Assembly: GCA_038363925.1 (NCBI GenBank)
Contig: JAQQWL010000005.1
Coordinates: 1,860,001 to 1,924,000, forward strand
Length of the DNA: 64,000 nucleotides
Direction of reading: 5' to 3'
From: Apiospora phragmitis
Taxonomy: Eukaryota > Ascomycota > Sordariomycetes > Amphisphaeriales > Apiosporaceae
This document shows positions 44,901 through 57,284 of this stretch, in pieces (position 1 is the stretch's first letter; each line of letters starts with the position of its first letter). The notes below the pieces were generated by a model, which was not told the origin of the DNA, ran no database searches, and saw only the letters and a program-made list of their open reading frames with translations. The position numbers were made by a program, and so were the translations under genes.

Positions 44901-47900
44901 GCTACGAGAGCAGCAGCAACAGACCAACCTCGATCTTCGGCAAGATCGACTTGAGCCTCTCGGACAATGTCAAGCCACCGGTAAAGAAGAGCAAGGCTAT
45001 CCTATCGTTCGGCCGTCTAGTAGCCATTCTACGGCGCCTGCTCCAGTAGTCTCCGTAGAGACCGACCACGACGAACAAGTGGAAGAACAAGCAGAGGGTG
45101 GTCGTACGGACAAGGGTCGTCGCAGCAAGAATTTCCGTGATCCCGGTGACGATGGTAACGATGTACCCCTCTTTGCCGAACCTACGCCCGAACCCGAGTT
45201 TCCAGCTGCTCAACTCAGACCGGCTGTTAGCAAGCCCGAGACCACTGCTCAAGATGACGTCGAGGAGGATGAGGATGATGATGCTGCGGCTCTGGGCGAC
45301 ACGAGCATGGCCTCAACCGTTCTTTCCGAATCGAATGATGGGAAGTTGCAATCGGAAACGAACGACACTAAGGCAACAACGAGCCCGACGGCAACTTCAC
45401 CGGATCACGACAAGGCGAATTGGAACCCCTTCGAGTTCTCTAGACAGGAAGAGGCACAAGAGTTTGCCAATGCCAGACCATTTGATGATGAGGACCCGTC
45501 ATTCAAGAAGACTCACAAGAAGAGCTTGTCTGCTACTGCCCAACCTTTCACCCCGGGAGGCTTCATGTTTGGCGCACCAAACCCCACTGCGCCGGCTTTC
45601 GAGCCGTCTTTCAAGACTCAGCCGGCGCCTATGGTCGAGCCTGAACTGTCTGAAGATGACCGAGCTGCCTCGCCGACTCCGATGCCTGAGCCTCGGCCTA
45701 GTACAGAGGCCGTCCCCGAGCCTGAGGAAGAGATGCGTTCGCCGCCTTCACCGGAACTGTCCCCCCAAGGCTACAGCTCGAGGTGGGCTTGGTGCTTCTC
45801 GATTTGCTTCATCAGGACTTGGTTCATCCAGATTCGCTTCACCACCACCGAAGCCTGCAGGTCTTGCAGCTTCTCGCTTCGCCAAATCCCCCTCGCCTGT
45901 ATCGGATGAAGAAGCAGCCGAAGCTGTCGAGGTCGATGGAGAGCCGTCTGAACTACATAGCTTCAATGACTCGATCCCCATGCCTGTCAGCCCACCGTCT
46001 GTCACGGCGGATGAGCCAGTGGAAGAAGATGGTCATGAGCCGACGTTCGAGGAGATTGATGCAGTGATGAAACATCTCCATGATAATGACCCTACTATGG
46101 GCGTCAGAAAAACCATTGACTCACCAAGATGGCACCAGCCCAGCCCAATTCGCGATATCCCTCTTGCTGGTGTTACAAACGATTCTCCTTCGCTTATGCC
46201 TCCGCAACAAAAGCCGATCCGGGACAACGCACCGAGTCCAAGCCCACGGCAATATCGCACTTTACCGACAGAGCCTGCACCACCAATGCTTTCTACCGAA
46301 TTGGACGATCCATTTATTGATGAACCTACCAGTACTGTCATACAGTCCTTTGATGCGGAGAATCCGGCAATCCATCATCTTAATAGTGGGGGATCTCCCC
46401 AGAGTGACTGGGAGGGGGATTTCAGTGCTAGCGAGCAAGACAAGCTTGAACAGCGTGTACAGTTCTTTGACGGCCATGTTAACGACGTTGTTGATCATGT
46501 CGTGGCAAGCCGCCTCCATCCTCTCGAGCAAGCCCTGGAGTCTATCCAGCATGCCTCGTTCTCGCGCCGTGCATCTTCGAGCAGGCGCGATAGACGAAGT
46601 GTCTCTCAAGAGATTCAAGAAAGCGATGCCGATGATGAAGATGATGAGGTTCCTGTTGCTCGGCGGTCCATGAGCCCCAAACGCGACAAGCGTATGGAGC
46701 AAATCCGCTTCGCTGTTCTCGACGCAATGAAGCAGTACCCGGTGCTTCAAGCCCCACGAGCTGAGAAAATCGAGAAGTCGCAGGCATTTGATGACTCCAA
46801 TATTATCAAGGCTTTGTCGGATATGAGAGTACATTTCGAGCAATCGCTTCACTCGGACTCCCGCGCTGATGAACTCCGTAATGTTGTGGAAGAGGCTGTA
46901 CAGAAGCGGATGCCGCCTACTCCTGCCCCTGTCGTCAAGGACGATGAAGAAGCTACAAAGAAGATGTTGGAAATGGCAAAACGGATTCAATACCTTGAGT
47001 CGGAAATGCAAGCACGGATTCAACAGCTTGAGCAGCGCCTCCACACAGAAGAAGAGAAGCTTGGCAAGGAAACAACCCTCAGAAGGGGGAGCAGAAGATC
47101 AAGCGGCAGAACTGCGTCGCAACTTGGAACAGGCCGAGACAAAGGTCATGATCGAGATCATGAACCGCAGCGTCTACGACCAACGTACGAATGATCTCGA
47201 GGAGCGCTTGAAGATCCAAGAGGAAAAGACCGAGACCGAAGTCAGCAGTCGTAGAGAGGCTGAAGACAGGCTTTCCGAGATCCAGAGGCTCCTGCGCATT
47301 TCTTCCGAAGAAGAAGATCGCTTGCGCGCCGTGGTCGAAGAGAAGGAGGCCAAGATCAAGAACGTTGAGCAGGCCGCTGGAAAGAACACTATGCGACTTC
47401 ATCTCCTCGAAGCTGCTCAATCCAACGGCAATCAGAGTCAAGTTGACCTTACCAACCGACTGAACGCCCAAGACGAGGAGCTGCGCAAATCAAGACAGGA
47501 AGCGCGACACTGGGCATCGGAAGCTGAATATGCACGTGAAACGAACCGACGACAGACAGACGACCTGGTCCACGCTGTTGAGGAGAGCAGGCACTTGCGT
47601 AAGCTCCTTGACACAATGGGCACTCAAGTCCAAGAATTTGAGAGGACGAGAGAAAGTTGGCGAGCCAAGTACGCATCTCTGCAAGACGACATGGCTCATA
47701 CCGTCCGCGAGATGACCGAGGAGAACATGCGACATGTAGCTAAAGAGCAGCATCTCCTGGCACGCCACGAGGTGCTTGACGCTAGGCTTCAGGCTGAATC
47801 CCGAACACGCGAACGACTCGAGGCCGAACTCGAGCGGCTGGAAGGTGGCGAACGCGCCGGTCTCAGAGCCGTGGCCGAGTGCAAGCGTCTCGAAGGGCAG

Positions 47901-49470
47901 CTGCTTGAACTTCGCAATGAGAACCACAAGGTCCACCAGAATGCCATGAGAATACAACTTGAGGCTCAGCAAGCAAAGGAGACCGCCGCGGCTGAAGTTC
48001 AACGCGCTCAAGTCACTGTCCAGACTGAGCTAGAAGCTGCCAACGAGCAGGTAAACGTTGTTCGTGCAGAGCTCGAGGGAGAGCTCGCCATAATCCGTGC
48101 CGAGCTAGAGCAGGCTAAGACGGGTGTTGACTATGCCAAGGCAGAGCAGGAGTCCCTCTTTGTCGAAGCCAAGGCTCAGCAGGAGATGATGCTCGAGGAG
48201 GAAGCCAACAGGCTTCGTGCTGAGCTTGATCAAGTGAAGCTCGACGCCGATACGGCCAAGGCCCATCATGAAATGATGCTCGAGGAAGCTACCAACTCCA
48301 AGGAAACCGCGCTCCAAGAGTTGATGCGCAAACACCAGAACGAAGTGGAAGACCTCCAGGCACGATATGAGCGCCAGGTCAACAACACGACCGAGGATGC
48401 TCAGCGCACCGAACAACATCTGCTTGAACGCCTGAGCTTGTCTACCTCCAAGGTTGAACATCTCCAAGACCGCGTCTCTCATCTGGAGGACAAGGTGCAG
48501 ATTGCGCAAGAGGCTGCTCGCGCTGCCGCTCAAGCTGCTAAGGCTGCCGGTGCCATCGAGTCTGCTACTCATGCTGCAGCCGTTGGCAAGCCTGCCGTTT
48601 CTCAGGTAATGCAACTGCCGGAGAAGATACCCACAGGCTCTTCGAGAATCGATTATGGTTCTACAGGAACAGCTGCAAGCTCGTGAGCAGCGGATCGAGG
48701 AGCTTGAGCATACGGCATCCAAGCTTGACCCCGAGGCTGCCACCAAGATTACCAAGCGCGATGATGAGATTACCTGGTTGCGAGAACTCCTGGCTGTCCG
48801 GCATGGCGACCTTCAGGACATTATCGGTGCCTTGTCCGCTGATACCCTCGACAGAGAGGCTGTGAAGGATGCAGCTATCCGCCTTAAGGCCGGCCTGCAG
48901 ATGGAAGAGCAGGAGCGAGAAAGGGCCATGAACGGCGGATCTGCCATCAACTTGCCTAACATTGCGGCCACTATCCAAGCCGCTACTCCCCGCGTAGCTC
49001 AAGCTGTAGGGCCACTTGCCGCCGCTTGGGGCAACTGGCGTAAGGGGAACACGCCGTCAGTGAGCAACGCGTCGCGCATGCGATCGTCCCCCGCGCTGGC
49101 GAGAAACTCGACGCCATCCAAGTCAACGATTGCTAGCCCAGCGTCGCAGAACAGCTTCTTGTCTGGCTTGATGACGCCACCCGCTTCTGGTCTCCGAAGT
49201 ACACCATCGACGGAGCCAAGCAAAGCACAACCCACAGCATTTGGCAACACAGGGCGCCGTTTCACGGCAGAGCAATATGCCCAACGGTCGCGGGGTTCAT
49301 CGATGACGGCACGTCAAGCCGAGAAGATGCCCTTGGCGGTTTCACCACCAAGGCATTTGTCCGACCTCGAGGGTCCCGTCACTCCGCCCATGGCTCGAGC
49401 TGGTGGCTATGATGCAGATGCGAGCCGCATCGAGGATGATTTCGATGATGCTGGATTCTTTGACGATTGA
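41984..49470 (+). CDS. Giant coiled-coil protein of unknown function, six frame breaks
   Basis: I read one gene of about 2,494 aa across five ORFs and a short bridging segment. The N-terminal 320 residues are Ser/Pro-rich and disordered. A conserved-looking block follows at about 327 (KKKVPWKGKSIVVHLPRDSE, then MYKSWEELGYNTQGF). Repeated FxPGGFxFGAPxFxP motifs recur near 44530-44600 and 45540-45600, and GLGASRF/GLGSSRF repeats near 45780-45860. From about 46950 to 48690 it is a continuous heptad-type coiled coil, Glu/Gln/Arg/Ala-rich. The C-terminus is basic and Ser/Pro-rich, ending EDDFDDAGFFDD. Breaks are an extra base at 43994, a missing C at 44171-44173, a missing C at 45001-45002, an extra C at 45761-45766, an extra G at 47085-47089 and an extra C at 48630-48632. 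Each joins natural sequence. Coiled coil plus disorder suggests a cytoskeletal or cell-end scaffold, which is inference only. Confidence 0.8.
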
Positions 49471-50299
49471 TTATCAAAGCAAGCACCTATATTTGCCTAG
49501 AGAATCCATCTGTCGGATCGGAAACATGGAGGAACCGATCGACAACCCCTTTTGTTTGTACCAACAAAATATCCAAAGCAATTGGGCTGTGAAGTTGGTT
49601 ATATAGACCCCTTCACCTCATGCGATATTGCTTTTCTCTACTCCTTTCCGCGCGGGATGGTACCGCCTTTACGTCTAGATTGATACCCCCAAATTTGCTA
49701 TACATATACAACATTGCTATACTGTATAGCGACATAATCACGCATCTGATGCATACATTCATTTCTACACACCACCCTTTCGACTAGCAGCAAGAAGAGA
49801 TTTGATGATAGCGAAGAAGGGGAAATTTCAGTTTTGGTTTTTCTCCTTTTGATTTCCTTTGTTTGCTGGCATAGCTTGGAGCATGATCACACACGTCAAC
49901 GTTGGGGGAAGGATGCGCTCGCTTTTGCTGGGGAGAGAGGAAGATGATGAAACAAAATGGAAAGTTCTTTCTTGTCACAGCTTGATGATGGGGGTAAACA
50001 CAGCGTGAAGTTTTACTGCTTCAAGATATGAAGACGTCCCGTAGCTTGTGGGGAGGCAGACATGTAGACCATATTCCTTGTAACCAAACCCCCTTGTTCA
50101 GGCTTCTTCTGGTGACTGTTGCAAACTCTGTGAGTAGAGCCCTGATTCCTGGCACCTTGAGGGTATAATCGCCTATATCGTCCTGAAGGAAATTGCATTA
50201 CAAAATCGTAAGAGTAAGAAAGAACAAAGCCACGATGACCCAACACCACGAGATATCCAAGGTCAAATGAAATTAAACCCCATCCTCCTTTCTTTCCTT
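49471..50299. other. Convergent 3' flanks, no gene
   Basis: Lies between the ends of the coiled-coil gene and the Gly-rich gene. No gene-like ORF. Confidence 0.55.
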
Positions 50300-51101
50300 T
50301 CAATGAGTGTTACCCGGGCTGCGGGGAGGATGGCTGCTCAGGGGCAAGCTGGGGCTACGGCTCCGGTCCGGTCGCAGAGGCGCGGAAGTGGCGCCCGGAT
50401 ACCTCATGGGTTCGTACTGGCCTAGCGTGTTCGGAGGCCAGGGTGTCATTAGTCCTCCGCCAGACTTGTACGCTGAATTGTTGTGGCCGCCGCCGCCGCT
50501 ACCGCCCTCGTCGACCTTGGTGTACGCCCCGCTGCCGCGCTTCTTCGTCTTCTTCTGCACGACTTCCCAGATGAGCTTGCCGAGCCAGATGAAGATGCAC
50601 AACCCGCTGGCTACGCAGAAGGCTTTCCAGAGGGCGTGCCAGGGGCGGAAAGATTTGCCTTCGCGTTGACTTTTGCGTTCTGTTTGTGTGATCAATACAT
50701 TTATAATAGTCCATTCATGAGTGACGGGCGCAAAGCAGGTGTTTGGTGGGTTTGTTTTGTTTTTATCACTTACCTTGACGACAATAGTGGACGAGCGCGA
50801 TGATGAATAGCAGGGTAAAGATAGAAGAAGTAGACGATCAGAAAGATGGCCCACCACGGCAGATGGTGACCGCCGCCGCCGCCATTTCCGTGGTGGTTGT
50901 TGCCTCCACCCTCGACGACCACCACACCGCCGCCCGTGGTGGTACTGCTGCCGCCCTTGCCGCTTCCGCTGCCACCACTGTACCCCCACCTTTGCCACCA
51001 CCACCACCACTGACGCCGCTACCATGGCCTCCGCCGCCTCCTCCGTGGCCGCCCCCGTCCCCGCCTTTAGGCGATCGTCGCAGGAGTGATATTGAGACCA
51101 T
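50300..51101 (-). CDS. Gly-rich protein with hydrophobic helices, probable compensating frame breaks
   Basis: Two exons (51101-50774 and 50679-50300), with GTAAGT donor and ACAG acceptor. The N-terminal half is a Gly-rich tract (GGHGGGGGGH and similar). A hydrophobic, aromatic stretch follows (LPWWAIFLIVYFFYLY). Next come FTLLFIIALVHYCRQ, then after the intron ERKSQREGKSFRPWHALWKA, a helix (FCVASGLCIFIWLGKLIW) and a Gly/Ser/Pro-rich tail. In the opening frame a TGA interrupts at 50838. The membrane sequence is in a second frame, and the first returns before the donor. A missing base in the C5 run at 50983-50987 and an opposite change near 50813-50815 would give 236 codons. No function is assigned. 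Confidence 0.6.
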
Positions 51102-52443
51102 TTGCTACGGTTACTGATGAAGGATGATGATGATGCTGATGATAACGATGGTAACGATGATGGTATGCCCGGACTATCGGTTGGTGTCGTAGAACTTAGT
51201 AGAGCCGACCGATAAGGACTGATGAGGATTCGGGGGTAGATTGAGGGGTGGTCATACAGCAAACGACGCGGCAGCCAGTAGTATTATAGCCGGCTGTGTG
51301 GTTATCAGCCCGGGGTCGGTCTCTCGCGCTATCATCCGTTTCCCTTTTTCTTCGTTACGCGCGCGCTGAGCTGAATCAGTCAAGCGACAAGTTTCCAGTC
51401 AAACCGAGTTTTAGATGATGCACGCACGCAAACAAACCGGCATGGCGGGCAAACAGACCCGGAGGATGTCAGAAGAGCTCGCTGATTGCAAGATCTGTAA
51501 CTACATATCTTCGGAGATGAACAAAGTAAAAGGGCCTCGCGCGTGGGGGTGCGTATCAATCCTATCCTATGAATACGGAGGGCGTGTTTGATTCCTTGGC
51601 GCGGAATGCTGACTGGCTGTTGGAGCAAGCAAGAGATATTTACATATCATCACATATCCCTGGCCTTCTAATAGTCATGAATGTTTTCCTTACTGCACAT
51701 CATCACCGCATGCGAGGCGCGGGTGAGCCAAGGGAATGTTTGTTGGTTGGTTGGGCTGAACAGATGTTGCATCGCCGGATTGAGGGTGTGGTAGGGGGCA
51801 GGGGTTAGCTACATATGTAGGTGGTGTAAGTGGTAGTAGGTCAGTGTGTTGGCAAGGCAGACTTACTTGACCAGCGTATTTCTTCTCAGTATTGTCTACA
51901 TGTATGTAGTTATCATATGTTTTAATGCATGGCTTCCTGTGGACTTTAGGCTCTATGGATAGAGCAATAAAGATCAAATGCACTTCGCACTACCGATGAC
52001 TAATCGCATATAATCCCAATCCCTACGGTTCTCTATGTGGTGTTGTTAGCTTCGCGGGCTGACGAGAAACTTCGAACTACTCGATTGAGGCTTCGGCAGG
52101 GCTTCGCGTTCTTGGCGGGTTTGGCTGCCGTCGGGTTGTTTTGAAAGTTAGCAGCGAGTCATATGCCCTGATAAGCTTATACGTCTTGGCAATTTCGGCT
52201 TATGGCCATGATCCATTTTTCTCTCCCTTTCTCTTCCGAGACAGCTCTGCTCCTCCTATTCGTGAACAAATATATTTCATACAGCACCCGCCCATTGGAA
52301 GTGCCGCCACGTATCGGAAACCCCCATCCGGATGCCCGGCATTTTGCTTTAGACGGCGACTGGGGCCATTACGGGGTAGTAAATCACGATGAAGCAAGCA
52401 AGTTCTGCTGGGGACGACGCGCTACACGATGGCAAAGAGTGAT
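51102..52443. other. Intergenic, no supportable gene
   Basis: Upstream of the Gly-rich gene and downstream of the amidohydrolase. Short ORFs only. Confidence 0.5.
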
Positions 52444-54179
52444 TTAGGCTTGGATTAGATGGCTATGGCTACTACTCTGGATCCCCTTGACCATGGTCTC
52501 GCGGCTGAGGTGCATCATGTCGATGAGCAGCTCCTCGTTGGCCTCGAAGTCCATGCCTTGGGCCCGCGTCTTGAGCGAGAGCTGGCTGTCGAGGACCCGG
52601 CGCGCCACCTGCTTCCACGACAGCGTCGTGCCCGGCGGCACGGCCGACTTGGCCTCCACGGGCGCCGCCGCCACGTGCGTGTCGCACAGCTTGCCGCCCT
52701 CCTTGCGCACGACGCCGTCCACGATGACCATCTCGATGTCGCTCGGGTTGCTGTGTAGCACGATGGCGGCGACGGGGTTCTCGGCCGCCGCCGCCAGCAT
52801 GCTGGGGCTGTCCGTGTCGAAGACCAGGACGTCGGCCTTCATGCCCACCCGCAGGCTGCCCACCTCGCCCTGCAGGCCCGCCGCCCGGGCGCCGCCGAGG
52901 GTGCCGAGGTTGAATACCTGCTCGGCCGCGAAGCCCGTGTCGCGCGACCACAGCCCCTGCGAGGCGAACCAGTCGCCGCGCTCGAACCGCGCCGCCTGCA
53001 GCATCATGCGCATCTGGCCTGGGATGCCCGGCACGCCCCAGCTGTGGCAGTCCACGCCCAGGCTGGCGTGGTCGTAGTGGTCCGGCCGCAGCGCGACGGG
53101 GAACAGGCCCATCTGCAGCTCCGTGTTGGGCGTGCTCGAGACGCAGGCGCCCGACGCGCGGTACAGGTCCGCGTCGATGTCGTGCGGCGACGTCGCGTGC
53201 GACAGCAGGACGTCGGGCCCCAGCAGGCCGTGCGCGTGCAGGACTTGGACCGCCGTCGGGCCGCCGCGGCCGGCGCCCGTGTTGGTGAGGCGCCGCCCAG
53301 CGCGTGGGAGGTGATGAGCTTGGCGGGACGGCCCTGGGCCGGGTCGCGCAGGTCCGCGTAGAAGTGCTTCAGCACGTCGGCCGGCGCGTACAGGTTGTCG
53401 TTGGCGTACCCATGTGCACCCGCCCATCCTCTCCACCGCTGCCGCTGCCGCTACCGCCGAAGGGCCCCGCTTTCGCGAGCGCCCGGTAGATCGACAGGCT
53501 CTCCTCCGAGAAGGTGTCATCCTCCACCTTCAGCGGGGCGAGGGAAACCAGACGGCGCGCCGGCGTGAAGCAGTATACGGCGCGCAGACCAGAGGAGACT
53601 AGCGCCTGGATGGCGGCTTGGGCTGTGGGAGAGACGATGATGATGATGAGCAAACGACGAAATGATTACCGCATGGATAGAAATCATGTTTTTCGGGTGG
53701 AGGAACCAAGAAACAGAAACCTGGAAAGAAGAGATAAAGAAGGGGCAGGCAGGTAACAAGTCACTTACGATGATCAGGGGTCGGGTTACAGTGGGAGTGA
53801 TCTACGACGGTGGTGGTCCCGGCGTCGAGGGACTCGAGGGCACCGGCCAGCTCACCCCAAAAGAGGTCCTCAGGACTCCAGAGGGTGGCGGTAAAATTGC
53901 CTCGGGGGATGTAGGGAACGAGGCCATGGTCGTCGTGGGCGCCCTTGTACTGGGTCTGCCAGAGATGGCGATGGGTATCGACGAAGCCCGGGCTAATGAT
54001 CTTGTCCCGACAATTCACGACTCGGGTGTTTACGGGACAGTCTTGATCAGGTCCGGACCGATTCTTGAGATGAGTGAGTCGATGATTAGGAGGTCAGCTG
54101 TTGTCGGAGTGATGTGGTTCGACTCGTTGTGGAGCAGCAGCGTGCCGGCTTGTAGCAGAATAGCGCTGGATGGTGCCAT
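52444..54179 (-). CDS. Amidohydrolase-superfamily metal-dependent hydrolase, three frame breaks
   Basis: Resembles the cytosine deaminase/chlorohydrolase branch that removes amino or chloro groups from heterocycles; the substrate cannot be told. Start MAPSSAILLQAGTLLL at 54179. The metal-binding His-x-His is in GFVDTHRHLWQTQ (about residue 70), with LDAGTTTVVDHSH, DVLLSHATSPHD and SLGVDCHSWG following in family order. The C-terminal strand region reads GSLRVGMKADVLVFDTDS. Exons are 54179-53769 and 53622-52444, and the 146-nt intron has donor GTAAGT and acceptor CACAG. Breaks, each consistent with one missing base, lie near 54031-54045, 53409-53411 and 53290-53298. Compensated length is 530 aa, normal for the family. 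The region is GC-rich, giving many antisense shadow ORFs. Confidence 0.82.
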
Positions 54180-55645
54180 TTTTCAGCTTTTTGATCAGCC
54201 TTGATCGTGGGAAAGCTAGCAAGGAGATGGGATAGATGGCAGGCCAGGCCCAGATTCGACAGACGCACTACTCGTTGTCGGCATCTTGAGGAGGTGAGGC
54301 GATAGTGGTATTTATAGACAGAAATGGCATTCCGATATGCCTGAGCAGGTCGGGAAAAGAAGGAAGAAGGATGCGCACAGGAGGGTGTGGTTTATCCACT
54401 TGGCTGGGTTTTGACGCGATGCAACCAGCCAGATGTCCTATGTAGACGGTACGATGGCAATCTGTCCGTCCGGCCGGTCGAGACGAGGGTTATCTAAGCT
54501 GAAATTGTCGCAAAGCAGCCCAGACGAATGGAATTGGTGAATCCAGGGTCTTCTTGTCTCTCTGTGACTCTTTCTCATGTCGGCACGTAACCCGTCCCTG
54601 GCCCAACTCCACTTATACCCGCGCTCTTCCTCCGGCGGGCACGCCACTCCTTCACTGGCCACTTCCTTCCCACTGCCACCCGGTCGGGTCATTTTGTCAC
54701 AAGACTTTTCCGTCAATTCGTTTTTGCTTGCTGATTATTATTAGATTAATCACTCCATATGCCTGCCTGCCCCCTTTTCCCTTCCATACAACCAACGTCC
54801 GTTAATCTAGACGAGGAAACAACAACAGCTCGGTGATAGTTTGACATGGCAATGTCTGGCGTCCATCTGGGACAGGCCAGATAAGATAAGCAAATACAGC
54901 GTATTACTCCCGAACACCGATGTTTCCTCCATCTCGCCCGTCCTGACCTGACCTGACCAAACTTCCAGACACCACAGTCGGGCCTTCTCCATCATCCAAC
55001 ACTCAAACCCGTCCGCCATGGCCCTGTCCGACAACCTGGTGTCGGTGGGTTCCAGTGACTTCCTTGTTAGAGAATTGAGGGCAATCGAGCAATCGAGCAT
55101 CGAACACGGAAGAAACTCTGTTCAATGGCTCCCTCTTGAAAATTGTGTCGTGCATGTCCACCTATATTCGCCGTACCTTATTCGCGACACGGGCCAGGTA
55201 GCGATGAAGGCCCAGTCATAGTCATGACTTTTTGGTTTCCGGATGGGATGATATTGATTGGGCGCCTGGGTAGCAGTGCCCGGCCAAGGCTCACCTCATT
55301 CATCCAAAGGCCCAAGCCTCACTTTCCAAGACCTCATTTAAATACACCCAAGAAGTCGCTGCTCCTTTTTGGCTGTTTCTTGGTATACTCAGTAGTCACA
55401 ACTAAAACAACCTTCCTGGCCTGCCTCGAAACAACAAGCGCACCTCCGAAACTCTAAGAATACATTGCCTACCTCTTACATATCACCTTAAAGTACCTGC
55501 ATATATATACCTACCTAGCCTTGCTAGCCCTACAGGTCCTCAACAAGTAGTCGACGTGTCACCCACCTGGCTGGCACTACTTTATATCAACCCCTCTCAC
55601 CCTGACCCTCACCCATGATCCAACTCGGAAGAAGCATCTGCTCCC

Positions 55646-55686
<41 letters not shown>

Positions 55687-55703
55687 CAACCCATCCATCC
55701 GCC
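54180..55703. other. Divergent promoter region, no supportable gene
   Basis: Lies between the amidohydrolase start and the small plus-strand ORF. Short ORFs only. Ends with a TCTA microsatellite. Confidence 0.5.
55647..55686. repeat. TCTA tetranucleotide microsatellite
   Basis: About ten uninterrupted TCTA units ending 17 bases before the ATG of the next small gene, so probably within its 5'UTR. Confidence 0.92.
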
Positions 55704-56074
55704 ATGCCTTGCCCACAGCTCGTCCAACAGCTTCTCTATCGAGACTACGGCGCTGCCTCCATCAGTAGCGCCATAGGCGAAGCCATCCGGGCCCATGCCC
55801 GCGCCCAGGAGCTCGCAGCGGAGCTGGGCTATGAGTCCGCGCCCTCTTCGCCTGTCATGTCCCCCATGACTCCTCCCCTCAGCGACAGCGAGGACGAGGA
55901 TGCCTCCATCACATCGTCGCCGCCCGCCCGGAAGAGGAAGCAGAGGAAGCATGTACACATGCCAGAGCCTGAGGTAAGTTCGAGCGGCCCAGAGTCAAAA
56001 ACCAAACCCCCAACCAAACGTGGCACATGAAGTCTAACAACCTCCTTCTGCTATAGGGATGCGCCCCTTCTTGA
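55704..56074 (+). CDS. Small hypothetical protein, two exons
   Basis: Exon 1 is 55704-55973 and exon 2 is 56057-56074, joined by GTAAGT and CTATAG, giving 95 aa ending PEPEGCAPS. Residues 1-50 look like a short amphipathic helix (VQQLLYRDYGAASISSAIGE). An acidic Ser/Pro segment (SDSEDEDASITSS) and a basic patch (ARKRKQRKH) follow. Without splicing the ORF would read on to 56030. I know no family; the clean start, base composition and good splice sites argue for a real gene. Confidence 0.5.
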
Positions 56075-57284
56075 ACATTACACAAGGATCTATACCTTCA
56101 TCACCGCTGCGACGCCGTAGTACGGCTTCCTTCGTGGGGAGAGAAACAAGCCGGCACGGCCGCCAGCACTCGAGATCCGCACGTGATCCAGATATGGCCA
56201 CGCCATCCACGTAGCACATCTTCATGTGATCGCGAGCACATTTGTTGGTCTGCATCCTTCTAATAAATGGTAAGTAGCCAAAGTGCATCATCTCCCAGAT
56301 CTGCGGCTTCATCCTCTTGGACATCAAAGTTCTAATTATTTTATTACTAGCAGACAATTGGATCTATCTATCCAGTCGAGCAACGCAACTGCTTCCCGAC
56401 CTCAGCTTTCACAGGGCGTTGCTGTACAGCCTAGTCCATCAGTCACTTGTACAAGCTCAGCCAGCTAGCCTTCAAGTATCTTGTTGTTGTTGCGACACCT
56501 CGATACGCATCTACAGTTTCACTGGGTTGCAGGAACTTGCTGGCAACATCCACTGTTTGCTATTTATAAACAACCCCCGAGAGGGTTGAAACATTTCAGT
56601 ATGGGGCAGTATGGGGGTGGACTTGCGCAGGCCTCCCGCCCCCATGGAGCAGGGCCACGTGCTGGCTTGCGCACCCGAGAACTGCGCCGCGATGGTTGCT
56701 GCTGAGTGAATGAGAGTGGTTGGGGTTTGATACATGACAAGTTCGAGCTATATATATTCAAGCGTATAGATCAAGAATATCAAAACATTGCCCAGCCTTT
56801 TTGAAGCTATCTCCTTAAATTTGCAGCTCCACACCTACCAACCTACTCGAGTCAATTCTGGCTAGGCCATGGGATTTTTGTGACTCGGTGACTAGGGGGG
56901 TAACATTGAGGTTTCCTATACCCTTTGGTGCTAGTCACACTTAGAGCCCCCCAGGATCGTCGACAGTATTGATCCGCAATTCCTGAAAAGGGAACAGATC
57001 TGATTATCAAGATTGGTGCAAGATCCATTGGGTGAATCTCTTTTAATCGGCCTAAGATTGACTTGTCTTCATTGGCTTGGCCCAATCTTGATGAGTGCCA
57101 CCACCTCGGTATACGAGCCCGGTGCACTTGCAGAATACCAGCATGAAAGCCGATGTGCATATAAGTCGGGAACCTCTAGTCGTTGGGGGGAGATGGGGGG
57201 ATGGCCATGGCTTGTAAGTGCTCAGTCACAGCTGCCTAAGCCAAGCCAAGCCAAGCCAAGCCCCCTGGTTTTGTCTGCATCAAA
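56075..57284. other. Intergenic, no supportable gene
   Basis: Short ORFs only. A CCAAG pentanucleotide repeat sits at about 57237-57262, just upstream of the lipase start. Confidence 0.5.
57237..57262. repeat. CCAAG pentanucleotide microsatellite
   Basis: About five tandem CCAAG units, 22 bases before the lipase start codon. Confidence 0.85.

Noticed and set aside
43985..48640. Introns as the explanation for the frame switches in the coiled-coil gene
   Set aside because: Coding sequence is continuous on both sides of each switch with no room for an intron; single-base changes in short runs explain every join.
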